From positions 61,984-125,983 of the forward strand of contig JFHB01000082.1 of the NCBI GenBank assembly GCA_000729835.1: DNA of 64,000 nucleotides, given 5' to 3'. The notes beneath the pieces are model-generated. The model was not told the origin of the DNA. It made no database searches and saw only the letters and a list, made by a program, of their open reading frames with translations. The DNA is from Atkinsonella hypoxylon (taxonomy: Eukaryota; Ascomycota; Sordariomycetes; Hypocreales; Clavicipitaceae). A program made the position numbers and the translations under genes. This document shows positions 24,231 through 35,428 of this stretch, one piece after another (within the stretch, counting starts at the first letter, position 1; each line of letters begins with the position of its first letter).

Positions 24231-26168
24231 ATGCCGGACAAATCCCTGTCAGTCGTATCGTATGCTGCTGGAGCTTCCCTTGCCGCTGTTGCCCTGATTT
24301 ATGTCTTTGGCCCAACTTTTGCAATTGACCACGATGCCGGCAGCAACTCCAAGAAGAGGACCGTAGTCGGACTGCGGAACCAGGCAAACGATTGCTTCAT
24401 CAACTCTGTACTCCAGGTGCTGGCAGGCCTAGGCGATCTTCGCATATACCTCATCCGCGAGACACACCGGCGGCGCATCGAAAACCCGGCCGTCTATGCG
24501 AATCTGATACAACCTACCGGCACCGCTAAGATCGAGCAATGGAAGCTGCAGGGCTTGCAGGACGGTCTGGTGACCCAGGGTCTTAAGGAGATGCTGGACG
24601 CGCTCAACGAACGGCCCATCTACAAAAAGTCTGTCTCCCCATTCCCCTTTGTGCGGGTCTTGGAGGTGGCTTTCAAGCAGCGCATAAGTCGTCAGCAGCA
24701 GGACGCCCAAGAGTTCTTGCAGATTGTCGCTGAGCGCTTGAAGGACGAATACCACGCTGGTCAGCGCGCACGATTCCATGCACGAAAAAGCGGCTTCCTT
24801 CGTGCCTCCAACACTCGTTCCAAGACTGCCACTGATGATGGTAACCAGGGTCATGATAGGAACGGCTGCGGGATTAATGGACATAATGACGGGAAAACTG
24901 ACACGAAAACTGCTGCCGCTGATCAAAGTAGCATCAGTAATGGTTTGACGAACGGCGACAGAGAAAGACGCAACGAGTCTAGCACATTCCAACACGATCA
25001 AGAACATAGTCCCGATTACGAAATGCTTGCACATCAGTTGCCTCTCGAGCTAGAGGAAGGGTTTCCTATGGAGGGAAAATATGAGTCGCATCTCCAGTGC
25101 CAAACTTGCAAGTACAAGACGAAACCTAGAGAAGAGACATTTTGCACATTGACATTGGCGGTACCGCTTGTGTCATCGACAACACTCAACTTCTGTTTTG
25201 ATGGGGTGTTCAAGACTGAATTCATCGACGACTTCAAGTGCGAAAAGTGTCGATTGCTCTTCGTCAAGTCCAATCTGGAACATGAATTGGCGCTATCCAC
25301 CTCAGAAAGCTTCATTACCCAGACCAAAGATAGCATTGCCAAGTTGCAAAAGGCTATCGATACGGATCCCGAGCAACCCCCTGAGGGCGTCGACCTCGGA
25401 GATATCCGGTACGCTCCGAAGCGCAAGATCTCCAAGACGACACGCATCTCCATTTTCCCCAAGATCCTGGCCATCCATTTATCGCGGTCCATCTACGGCA
25501 TAGGTCAGATGACACAGAAAAATTCGGCCAAAGTGGCTTTCCCCGAAGTGCTACCACTCGGCGGCCTGATGGACCAGCACAAATACAAACTTCTAGGCAC
25601 GGTAACGCACCGTGGTGGTCATAATAGCGGCCACTACGAGGCGTTTAGACGGCAGAACCAGCCGTCTCCTTATCACAACTCCAATACCTTCCAGCCATCC
25701 GAGGTATATAGCAAGACGCCAACTGCAATCTCCACCCCGGACATTCAACCTCGTCAGACCAATAGCCCCACGATTTCCACGACAGAGTTGCTATCACCAT
25801 CACCCGCAACTAATTCCTCGACCCCGTCACTCAATTCCATGGCCGCTCCGCCTCGCAGCGTGCCTCCCGAGGTCAACTCGGACTCCAGCTCTCAGTCGCA
25901 TGGGAAAGAGAAGGATCTGGAGACGAGCAGCCTTCGATCCGTGGCCGCATCCACCAAATCTGCCTTGTCGAAGCTGGCCTCGCCCAAAGTGGGGCAGGAT
26001 GTGACGACGATCTCGCCAAACAGCCTATCCAAAAAGACTAAGCGTCGCAAGGCCGGTACGGATAAGTGGTGGCGTGTTAGTGATGAAAAGGTGCGTGAGG
26101 CAAAGACCAGTGAGGTCCTGAGTATGCAAAGGGAAGTGTATCTTCTCTTCTACGAGCTGGAAAGATGA
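24231..26168 (+). CDS. Membrane-anchored ubiquitin carboxyl-terminal hydrolase (USP/UBP)
   Basis: A cysteine protease that removes ubiquitin from proteins. It is one exon of 645 residues. An N-terminal membrane span (VVSYAAGASLAAVALIYVFG, about residues 8-27) places the catalytic domain in the cytosol, as in yeast Ubp1 and USP30-type enzymes on the ER or mitochondrial surface. The Cys box is GLRNQANDCFINSVLQVL with catalytic Cys55. The QQQDAQEFL motif follows. Two CxxC pairs (CQTCKYKT and CEKCRLLF) suggest the usual zinc ribbon in the fingers subdomain. The His box is HRGGHNSGHYEAF with His468. A low-complexity Ser/Thr/Pro insert separates this from the terminal KWWRVSDEKV...EVYLLFYELER block. 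I chose the ATG at 24231 because the open frame upstream begins only with a TTG. The catalytic pair is intact. Confidence 0.92.
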   Translation: MPDKSLSVVSYAAGASLAAVALIYVFGPTFAIDHDAGSNSKKRTVVGLRNQANDCFINSVLQVLAGLGDLRIYLIRETHRRRIENPAVYANLIQPTGTAKIEQWKLQGLQDGLVTQGLKEMLDALNERPIYKKSVSPFPFVRVLEVAFKQRISRQQQDAQEFLQIVAERLKDEYHAGQRARFHARKSGFLRASNTRSKTATDDGNQGHDRNGCGINGHNDGKTDTKTAAADQSSISNGLTNGDRERRNESSTFQHDQEHSPDYEMLAHQLPLELEEGFPMEGKYESHLQCQTCKYKTKPREETFCTLTLAVPLVSSTTLNFCFDGVFKTEFIDDFKCEKCRLLFVKSNLEHELALSTSESFITQTKDSIAKLQKAIDTDPEQPPEGVDLGDIRYAPKRKISKTTRISIFPKILAIHLSRSIYGIGQMTQKNSAKVAFPEVLPLGGLMDQHKYKLLGTVTHRGGHNSGHYEAFRRQNQPSPYHNSNTFQPSEVYSKTPTAISTPDIQPRQTNSPTISTTELLSPSPATNSSTPSLNSMAAPPRSVPPEVNSDSSSQSHGKEKDLETSSLRSVAASTKSALSKLASPKVGQDVTTISPNSLSKKTKRRKAGTDKWWRVSDEKVREAKTSEVLSMQREVYLLFYELER

Positions 26169-27007
26169 CGGTACGAAGTGGACATGTGCTTCTCCATGCT
26201 TGGCACATATTCATACATGGCTGGGTGGGACCCTTGTGCTTTGATTTTTTTTTTTTTTTATTCCTTTCTATTCAATCACAACTTTAGGACCGCTCTTTGC
26301 CAACTAGCATGGATCTGGCGTTTGGGATGAGCATTTGTTTGAGGCGAGACAATACATGTAGGCTTTGAAAAACTAGCGCCAAGTGGAACCTACCATACTG
26401 CAAATGCTTCAATAATAATGGCACTTGATGATAGCATATATCCGTTTTCAGCTGCGTGCATGGCAACAACAAGTCTGAGTCGCAGAGTGCTACATTGGTC
26501 GCGTGCCTATTCTATCTCCCCGTAGCACAAAATCCATGCCAAGACGATTCTTACACCCATTGATCGTCCCATCGGATTGCCTGCAGCCCTCATTCCGGCT
26601 TCGAAATGACGTACTTTTGTCTCGGGATATTTAATTCTTACCAGCAGCTTGAAGCTCGAGCCACGGAGACACGAGTTACACTGCCACAGTCTGAATAAGC
26701 GCCTGGCGCGTGATAGCCAACCCCACCGGACGTCAGACGCGCTGGCCCACATTCTTATCGCCCTTGTTGATAAAGCTGTTCTTTTTGCACGACAAGCGAC
26801 GTCATTGGCTGATAGGAGAGGCCCCTATTTTGTTATCGCATAGGTCTTGAAGCTAACTAGAGCGCTTGGTATGTTCAATCCTCGCGCATGAACCCTTCTA
26901 TTTATTACGTTCAAACATCGTCCATGGCTAATTTCCTGAAGGCCCTTTCTCAATTTTAACCGAGCAGGCTGGCTGGCGGGGCGCTTGTCTCGTTATTCGA
27001 AAGAAGG
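26169..27007. other. Intergenic, no gene recognised
   Basis: 839 bp with a T run near 26246-26258. The short open frames on both strands show no family features. Confidence 0.6.
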
Positions 27008-28351
27008 ATGCTCACTTGGCGGCGGCGCTCGCGACGGGCCTTCTCGCCTGGGTTTGTGCTCATTCTTTTGATACTAACGGTGTGGTACATCGTTTTACCG
27101 CCAGACTCGGCACTCGTTTTGGCGGTCAATTTCAATGCGTGGAGGGTCAGTAATGCGTTTGGCGTGGGCGATGCCGATGCGTGGCTCCGCAGGCCTGGGA
27201 AGTATGCCATTCATTTGCCTAGTGAAGTGGGATGTCTTATCAAGACGGGGTACGGCACGCGACATCGCGTAAAGGAGCAATTAGAAGCGTTTGCAGTCAC
27301 GGGCGGGGTTCTGGGCGATGAAGGGAGAGACTTCCTCGTGGTGGGAGACTGGACGGCGGATGAGAAGCTCGGGGTTGACATTCACGATGCGCTTCGGATG
27401 GTGATGGAGTCGGACGTTGGCAGGAAATTTTCTGAGCATCACCGCTTCGGCAAGTACAGGAGCTTGCAGGGGGCGGTGGCCGCTGGTGATGCTGGGAAGG
27501 CTGAGGAGCTGGGGAGGAAGTACGGGTGGGAATTGGATGCGCTCAAGTTCATCATGGGCATGGAGATGGCGTACAGGAGGATGCCGCACAAGAAGTGGTA
27601 TATGATTCTGGATGACGATACATTCGTGGTCAGGGAGTCCTTGCAGCTGCTGCTCAGTCACCTTGATCCGTCGAAGCCGCAGTATTTGGGGAACAGCGTC
27701 GGCGACTACAAGGCGAGATTCGCTCATGGCGGCTCCGCCGTTCTCATTTCCGGTCAAGCTCTGAAGGTTCTTTTCCACCGGCCGGAGATTGTGACACAGG
27801 CGTATGTGCGCTCCCTAGATGAAACCTGGGGCGACAGGCTGGTGGCGACGACTCTACAGAAGATTGGCGTTTACATCGACGAGCGGTACAGTCAATACTT
27901 CAATGGTGAGGCACCGGACATGACACGGATACGGCCGCGTACTGCGTGTTCCCCGATCGTGTCGTTCCACGGGCTGCGAAAGCCGGGAGCGATGATTCAT
28001 GTTAGCGAGACGCTGGCGAAAAGGAACACGCCTGTGCTTTGGGGCGAGTTGTGGGAGCTGTTTAGCACATATCCCATGCAGTCATATGACGAACCACCCT
28101 TTAAGCCTGGGGATCATGTTGGTCCTGGAGAGGAAGAGGTGACGGTCTGGAAGGTAGTGAAAAGTCCAGATGACTGTCGGCGGAAATGCAAGGGCACGTG
28201 TTTGGCATGGACATATGATACAAACACAAAAGAGTGTCGCGCCAGTCCTTGGGTCATCATTGGGTCAGATTCTGATTCAAATGGAAAGCTGTCCGGAGTG
28301 AATTGGTCGAAGGCCAGGTCAATCTTGCGGATATGTCCGCTCGTCGCGTGA
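27008..28351 (+). CDS. GT31/Fringe-like glycosyltransferase with PAN-like C-terminus
   Basis: Predicted type II Golgi or ER membrane enzyme of 447 residues in a single exon. A basic cytosolic tail (MLTWRRRSRRAF) precedes one membrane span (FVLILLILTVWYIVLP, about residues 16-31). The luminal domain carries the metal- and sugar-nucleotide-binding DDD (residues 202-204) within WYMILDDDTFVV, then HGGSAVLISGQAL and WGDRLVATTLQKIG, as in fungal Fringe-like proteins of the GT31 group. The last 70 residues contain four spaced cysteines in a PAN/Apple-like pattern (DDCRRKCKGTCLAWTYD, then TKECRASPW), which in other proteins binds protein or carbohydrate. Donor and acceptor sugars cannot be told from sequence. 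The ATG at 27008 directly precedes the basic tail and anchor. Confidence 0.82.
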   Translation: MLTWRRRSRRAFSPGFVLILLILTVWYIVLPPDSALVLAVNFNAWRVSNAFGVGDADAWLRRPGKYAIHLPSEVGCLIKTGYGTRHRVKEQLEAFAVTGGVLGDEGRDFLVVGDWTADEKLGVDIHDALRMVMESDVGRKFSEHHRFGKYRSLQGAVAAGDAGKAEELGRKYGWELDALKFIMGMEMAYRRMPHKKWYMILDDDTFVVRESLQLLLSHLDPSKPQYLGNSVGDYKARFAHGGSAVLISGQALKVLFHRPEIVTQAYVRSLDETWGDRLVATTLQKIGVYIDERYSQYFNGEAPDMTRIRPRTACSPIVSFHGLRKPGAMIHVSETLAKRNTPVLWGELWELFSTYPMQSYDEPPFKPGDHVGPGEEEVTVWKVVKSPDDCRRKCKGTCLAWTYDTNTKECRASPWVIIGSDSDSNGKLSGVNWSKARSILRICPLVA

Positions 28352-28991
28352 CCAATGGTTGCGATGGTAACCTTGATGGCATACTTTAACTTGTGATTTT
28401 AAGCATACGGCGTGTATTATCCATCTGCGCTACCCGGGACTGGGCAATCTGATGTCGGATTTTACTGTAGTCTTTGGGCAATGATTCGCGCCGCTTAGGA
28501 TTGAGGATTAAGTCGTCGATTCACCACGTGTATGTATGGGTAGTCGTGATTAAAGGCTTGCATTGGCGCAATTTCAAGCGAAGGTCCACGTGTTGCCGAA
28601 AGGCGCACCCATAGTCGTGTGTACGGCACGAATCGCTTGCCTAGATCTAGCAGGAAGGCTCGCTTAAGCGTGGTGGGAAAAGAAACCCTGGCGCTTGTGC
28701 GGGATCGTCAGGCCTTGAAATCCAGAAGAACGTGATGATAGCTACAATCGTAGACACGGATCGAGCTGGTCATGGATCCCTTCTGGTTCAGATATCGATC
28801 TAGGTTTTACACCGACGGGACGTGTATCGAGCGGTATTAGTCCGCTTCATCTAACGGAATGCATCGAGGGCGGCTTAGCCCGGAGAGGACGCAGGTCGGA
28901 ATAACTTCCGAACACATACTTGCCCAGTGCTATGCGCAAGTCCAGCCACACAGACTTGTACTGCACGGCCACGGCTCCTGATACTGGCAGA

Positions 28992-29067
28992 TAGACAGAC
29001 CAGACCAGACCAGACTAGACCAGACTAGACCAGACTAGACCAGACTAGACCAGACTAGACCAGACCA
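28992..29067. repeat. 10-bp tandem repeat CAGACTAGAC
   Basis: Five near-perfect CAGACTAGAC decamers flanked by the related CAGAC pentamers, about 76 bp in all, suggesting that the decamer arose from a CAGAC array. Confidence 0.93.
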
Positions 29068-29752
29068 GGATAACGACAATTCGAAGACCAACTACTGCGT
29101 AGGTAGATAAGCATATGCACGCACATGCACTCGAGGATATTTAGAAAGACATACCTACCTGGTACCCAATGCACGCGACAGGTCATTTTTGCTGCAGGGT
29201 AGCTGTAGAACACGATGGAAGGAGCAATTGAGACCAAAAAGCCAGCACTGAGGCGTCAAATGAGATGGGCATCGTTTGCCAGGGGGCGGAACCAAGCGGT
29301 GCCACCAGCATGCAGCCAGGAAAATAAAAGCAAGACGAGGCTGTCCTGGTCAGCTCCCAATTGGACTCGCTTAGCCATGTATAATTGAGGAGCCACGCGG
29401 GGATCCTGCTAGTGCTTCCGCATGGTCCTCCCAGGCGCCCAAGCCGACAATTTCATCCCAGGTCGACTCGAAGCCGAACGCCATTGACGCCGGGGCATGT
29501 CGCAGAGTCAAAGAGTCAAAGAGTGCTGCGGCCGTGGGACGGTACAACGGCGTCGGCCTGCCATGTACGCCGTCATCCGCTACCCGTACGGAGACTAGTT
29601 TTGTTATTATGCTAATAGTATTAGCATTACTCTATATAGTAACCTTCCTTACTGCAGTAACGTACGGAGTACTGTCTGTCGCTCCATCAATGTTCCTTCC
29701 ACTTGGCCCGATATGTGGGAAGGCCATATAGGCTCATATGGTCGACCTCATG

Positions 29753-29788
29753 ATGCTCATGCTCATGCTCATGCTCATGCTCATGCTG
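29753..29788. repeat. (ATGCTC)n hexanucleotide repeat
   Basis: About six ATGCTC units in intergenic sequence. Confidence 0.92.
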
Positions 29789-29918
29789 ATACATGCTCGT
29801 GGTGTTGTTTGTTCACCGGCGAAAACATGGTTCCTCTTGACTCCTCGTGCCCACATCGTCTGCCGTCATTCTCCCTCTCCCGCCCCCCCGCTGCAGGACG
29901 CCCAGCGGGAAATGTTCT

Positions 29919-29949
29919 CTCTCGTCTCGTCTCGTCTCGTCTCGTCTCG
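29919..29949. repeat. (CTCGT)n pentanucleotide repeat
   Basis: About six CTCGT units in intergenic sequence. Confidence 0.92.
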
Positions 29950-30345
29950 GCATTTCTGAGCACCTGGACTTGATCGGAGCATGCATGATTGGGGAAAGCA
30001 GGACGCGCGTGGCGGCAAGCAGGCAAGCAAGCAAGCAGCTTCTCTTCAGGGGTCGCATATTTGCGGCCAGGGTCGGTTCAAGGACTCCAGGGCTTCCAGA
30101 CGTTCTATTGATGGCTGAAGAGCCTGAACTAGGGTGGCCTAGCGCTTGCCCACGAATATTCGAATAATGAGGAATGCACGATGAGTTCACTGTCCAACGA
30201 ACGACCCATGCCTGTTCAAGTCTCGGCAGGAACACTGGACTGGCGCTTGCGTTGTGCAGGCAGGTACAGGCACGCATTCTTGCCAGATGCGACCAGGTGA
30301 GGCTGGCGGGTGGATGGATGGATAGGTCCTATCTGGTCCGCCACA

Positions 30346-30386
30346 GCCAAAAGTCAAAAGTCAAAAGCCAAAAGCCAAAAGCTAAA
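30346..30386. repeat. CAAAAGY heptamer repeat
   Basis: Five to six 7-bp units of AAAAGTC/AAAAGCC type in intergenic sequence. Confidence 0.88.
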
Positions 30387-31439
30387 AACCATCAATGGTA
30401 CTCCGTACATGTAGCCACAGACACGCCGTTCTGTTCCCAGGTACTATGTATTCTAATACCGAGACAACTTGACGGCTGCGGCACCAGGCTGCATTGCATC
30501 TCGCCACGGTGGGGACAGTTTAATACTGTAAGCAAAGGGACGGTAAGCAAAGGAAGGACCATTCAATGTCTGGTTAGCTTAAACTGTCTGGTCCCCACTA
30601 CCACCCTACTGACCTCTCTACTGGCCTCTCACCACAACGTCCCGCTGCAACATCCAACCGTCAGTGGCCAGTAGTCACTGTGCCACAGATTGGACAAGCC
30701 GGTACCGCTGTGGCTGCGACCATTGGAAGTACTTCACGACATTCGGTACTTGCCACGACCTCCGCCCCAGCACCGGGTACTCGGCTTGATGGAGATGGAG
30801 TACCTGGGTACCTGCCTTTGTTGCAGCCGGCAGCGCCTGCATCAGCCGGTGCTAGGCCTCGCCCAGATCTTCGTCATGATAGGGAAAGCCCTTTTTTTTT
30901 TTTTCGGCATCTCGTCCTCGCGAAACTTGGACATCTGCAACTTTCGGGTATTGCTCGACCTTTTCATTGGATCCACCCAGCTTGCCGCAGAATCACCATA
31001 AGCGTCTCCTTAATGTCTATCCTCAATCAATCCACCCCTATCTATCATTTGATTTCGTGGTACCACCCCTGACTTGGAACAAGAGCGAGGTTGCGAGGAC
31101 AGGAAAAATAAAAAAAAAACTGGCGCGGAACACGAGGCTACCGGGGCTGCGTGGATTAACAGCCAAGGTCTGGTCGAGCACGGCTCCATTTGCAATCCCA
31201 GTCAAGGCGTGTCTCGCGCCTCTGCACCCGAAATCCCGTCAAAAAAGGCACTCGTGTATCTTTTCACACCCAGTCTTGCCAATTCCAGACGCCCCGTGTG
31301 CGACCACAACGGCGTGGCCAGCTTGCTGAGCTCTCCTCTCACTGGACAACCCGTACCCTTTCCCGAATCTCGTCTGCTGCTGCCACCTGCCGCCGAGCTT
31401 CCTATGTCGACTCCAAGCTCCATTAAAATTTCCAATTAA

Positions 31440-34428
31440 ATGCACTACTCAGAACAGGCCATGGGTCCGTACGAACATGGCAAGGCTCAGGGCGCCGCTG
31501 TCGGTGTTGGTCTTCCTCCTCCAAGTAATACTCCCAGCGCTGCTCCCAATAATGCTGCGGTTTCTGGTCCTCGACCTCATCCTGACACTGCCGCTCCCGG
31601 TACCGCTGATACTTCGTCAAGCTCCAATCCTCCTCAAAATTCTCCAACAGCGGTTAAGCCCGCCTCCCCCCAATCCCCTTCAATACCGATAGAGTCAACG
31701 ATAGCGGTTGCGACTACGACGACGGCCGGTGCGACGACCGACACTGATCCTGCTCTCCCAGAGAACTCGGCAGCTCAGACTGCTAGCCCTCAAGTTGCCG
31801 TCCCAACTTCGACATCGGCGTCCGACTCGCCCGCCACTGTCGCCACTGCGGCTCCCACATCCCAGACCCAGCAGAACGGCGACAGCAAGGCATCTGAGAC
31901 CGACACCGAGATGGCAAGCTATAGACCGGCGCTCACGGCCCATCACGGACTGCCTGTGAGCAGTAATTCTTCGGCGCCACCTACGATTCCTTCATCCGCC
32001 ACCATGGCTACGTCCATGCCTCCAGTCACATCTACATATGCTCCCTCGACAACCATCACGAACCCCCAGCATGCTTCATACTCTGCGATGACGAGCGTCA
32101 CCAACCAAGTCGAAGGTTACAGGGCCAGTCCAGTGTCGAGCAGCAACTCGATGGCTCTTCCGAGCATGCGGAAGATTGACGCCATGTCACAAAGGGTCGA
32201 CCCTCGGTATGGGCCACACCATCCAGTTTCTGCGAACATCAATGCTTCAATGACTCCCGTGTCTAGCAGCCCGTCATACTACACCGCTCAGCATACGATG
32301 CCAGTTCCTTCGAACTACGCTCTGCCCTCCGACACTGTTGCTCGGTATTCATTGCCCCACGACCCACGAATACTGGGTAGCAGAGGGCCGAAGAAGGTAC
32401 ATTCTGATAGATTCGCATGCTACTTTATTCCTTGGACAAGCATTTATCTATCTATTTTCTGTCACGTATTTCTCGAAGGGATCCTTCTCATAGCAGATCG
32501 CTAATTAAGTCCTCTCTTCTCAGGAAATTAAACGACGAACAAAAACTGGTTGTCTCACTTGTCGAAAACGAAGGATCAAGGTTCGTCAATCTTATTATTC
32601 AAAGCTCCAAGAACGCTACGTTGCCCTGAATCTGCTATTATAAAAACATAAAAATAAAAGTCAACCGCTGGATTTCAGTTCGCAATACCTGCTTACTGCC
32701 CATCTCACCTTGGAGCATGACTCGATAGGCGACGGCCCTGGCTGCTTTCTTGTCTGCATAGTATGAACTTACTATCACGGAAGCACCGCTAAAAAATTTA
32801 TCCATTGACAGCAGTTGGTGGATCCGAGAGCTAGCTACCCTGGTCCTCTGACCTCACCTCGCCTAACAAAGAGCTGCCCCTCCACCCTCCACAACTAACG
32901 CGTCAAATCCAAGCCTGCACAAATGACTTCGAACAGCTGCTGACGCGCTCAAAACTTACCTACAATAGTGCGACGAGACACATCCAACCTGCAACAACTG
33001 TAAAAAGTCAAAACGAGAGTGTCTGGGCTACGATCCCATCTTTCGACAGCAGCTTGGCGCACAAACTACTTCTCACATACAGCCGGCGCCGACCACCCAG
33101 CTGACCGTGCCCTCGTCTGTCCCTCCCTCGAATGCAACACACGCGTCCATTAATATCGCACACTCGCTTGCCAATTCATACGGCAGCCAGTCTTCAGTAC
33201 TTGCCAGCTCATATTCAACATCATCATCATCTACTTTGCCTTCTTCGTCCACGGTACATACAGCTACCGCGTCATCTAGTTACAACCCTCCCGTCTCTAC
33301 GAGCACTACCCCGTCTATCAAAACAGAACCCGGTACTGTTAAGACAGAACCTGGGTTCGACTTCCCGGCTTCGATCGACCCCTCCTCCAGACAACTGCCC
33401 GCTCCTACCAGCCAGTATACTCCTAAACCGTTTGACTTCAAGAGCAGCCTGACGGCCGCTGCCGCACTCCCTGGAGGTAAGCTGACATTGACTTCTGCTC
33501 GATTTCTTTCCTGTACAAGGCAAGTCTCGTCGTATTGACTGGTGCTTCTATAGTCAAGAAAATGAAGATTACTGAGATAATCGACCTGCTGGGGCCACCA
33601 CCTCCACCACAACAAATCAGCCACACAGAGGAAACATTCAATGAAATTACCAAGGTCTACCATGAAATGTATGCAGGGGGCTTGAGTGCATTCCTTGAGA
33701 CCACATGGTATTATTTTGTTGAGAACGGCAAAATGTCTTTCCCTAAAGACGCGAATTTGACTGAGCATATGGCCACCTTTCTGAAGATCTTGGAAGCAGT
33801 GAAAGCGAATGATCATTCTCAAATGGCTTACTCTGGAGTTTTGGAGACCCGGATTGTCTGGGAGCTCGCATGCACAGCGTATCAAACACCCGACCGGACG
33901 AACCAGAATATGAGGGCGGCGATGCCTCTGGAGGGTGATGCCGTCGAGGCTCGGAACCGTCTTCGTGTTGTGGAAACGCTGCTCTGTGGAGAGTATCTTC
34001 TTTCCAATCCTTTGGCTCCACCATTATCAGATCCGGACGTCCATCGGACTCGACAATTCGATTTCTGGTATAGCTTGGCCGAGTTTGTTCGAAAGCGGGA
34101 TGATCATGACTCTCCTGCCGCAATCCAGGCTCGGGAGGATGCATTGAGTAGGATGAGACATTTACTGGATGGACGTGAGAACCGCGATGTCCTGTACTCG
34201 ATTGCTGTTGTACGTGAGCTCGCGCCCATTTACGGCCCAAGCTATGGAAGCACACCTCAACATTTGGACGAAAGCGACCCGAAGAACAGACTTGCAGTTG
34301 CGTCTAAATTTATACTAGATGAAGCGCAAGTCACTGGGGGCACAACAAATGTGGTGCGTCGATTTAGCGACATAGCGTCTCGAGCATTTGTCAATCCCGC
34401 CGTTAATGTTGTTAGACGGCCAGGTTGA
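31440..34428 (+). CDS. Zn(II)2Cys6 transcription factor
   Basis: A nuclear DNA-binding regulator of about 798 residues. Exons are 31440-32396, 32524-32580, 32969-33476 and 33554-34428; all phases match. The first 319 residues are low-complexity Ser/Thr/Pro/Ala. The binuclear zinc cluster is C329-x2-C332-x6-C339-x6-C346-x2-C349-x6-C356, starting in TKTGCLTCRKRRIK and finishing in CLGYDPIFRQQ. It is preceded by a basic EIKRR stretch. A second Ser/Thr-rich linker leads to a C-terminal regulatory domain from about residue 512 (KITEIIDLLGPPPPPQQ) that resembles the fungal factor domain of Moc3-like regulators. The 57-nt second exon carries only the first two cysteines, and the 388-nt intron after it splits the cluster exactly before Cys339. 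Target genes are unknown. It converges with the multicopper oxidase gene. Confidence 0.88.
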
Positions 34429-35428
34429 ATACCAGAAGGAACCTTTGCTTTACAGCCTATCCTAAGTTACGCCTCCAAACTATACACGGACCAGGCCACT
34501 TTAGGCGGCGCAATAACACCGTTCAAGCATAAATTTTTTTTTTTTCAAGCATCATTTGAAAAGCATGGCGAGGATTTGCAAAAGTGTTTGTCGGCAACTA
34601 TTTAATGGAGTTGGTCTCTCGCAGTGAGCTTTTGGCTCATCTCATTTTCATTTTATTTTGCGCAATTACGGTCATATATCTTGTAGTATCTCCTCTTTTT
34701 GTTCCTCGTTACATTCTGCCGCAAAAGGCTCGGCGTTACCGGCTTATTTCCTCGTCCTTATTGCATGTTGTGATCAATCTTGATCAATCTTGTGCAATCG
34801 TCATATCACGGAACACACTCATCATTCTCGGTATATCGGGCAAGAGGGTTGGGACAGCACATATTGAGAATTTGCCTCGGGGCACGAGATTGATTCGTCG
34901 TCATTTTATTTTGTACAAGTTGGAGCCCGTGTGTGTTGGGTCTGCCATAGGAATCGGGCATTGGCACAATTTAGGAATGCGTGGATGGATGCGAATAGAT
35001 GAGACTTTTTTTATTTTATTTTTTTCCGCCCCAGTGTTGGCTAATGCTGACCTAGAGAATAGATAGAGTACTTGCAACATAGTATCATAACTCTACAACA
35101 ATAATCTAATCAATCTGCCATAATGTCGCATTGCGCTGATCTTGTTGATGAACTGGTGTGTCCACACAATGAATGCTTGATTGTCTCTTTGGCTAAAGAG
35201 CCTTGCATGGAAACATGCATATACAAAACTCGCTTGTGTATGTAAATCAGTTCCTTTGGCAGCACAAAACCGACGTCGACTCCTGTAACTCTGAAAAGAA
35301 CCTAGCTGCTAATGTAGCTGCGTAGGTCCCATGCTCATCATGTCATTGGATATCCAAGTATATAAAAACAATCATCTCCCCCTGCTCAACTCTGGGACAT
35401 TGCACCATATACTACATGTACAGAAAAA
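34429..35428. other. Intergenic, convergent 3' ends
   Basis: 1 kb between converging stop codons. It is AT-rich with several T runs, and probably contains both 3' UTRs. The open frame at 34584-35066 shows no recognisable protein family. Confidence 0.6.

Larger units (their letters stand above)
28352..31439. other. 3.1-kb repeat-rich intergenic region
   Basis: No gene could be supported. It holds five short tandem repeats (CAGACTAGAC, ATGCTC, CTCGT, CAAAAGY and a TAAGCAAAGG duplication), two exact copies of the GTAC-GGA-GTAC motif (29662-29672, 30398-30408) and an interrupted inverted repeat (30508-30523 with 30579-30599). The last few hundred bases are C/T-rich and probably act as promoter and 5' UTR for the transcription factor that follows. 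Confidence 0.6.
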
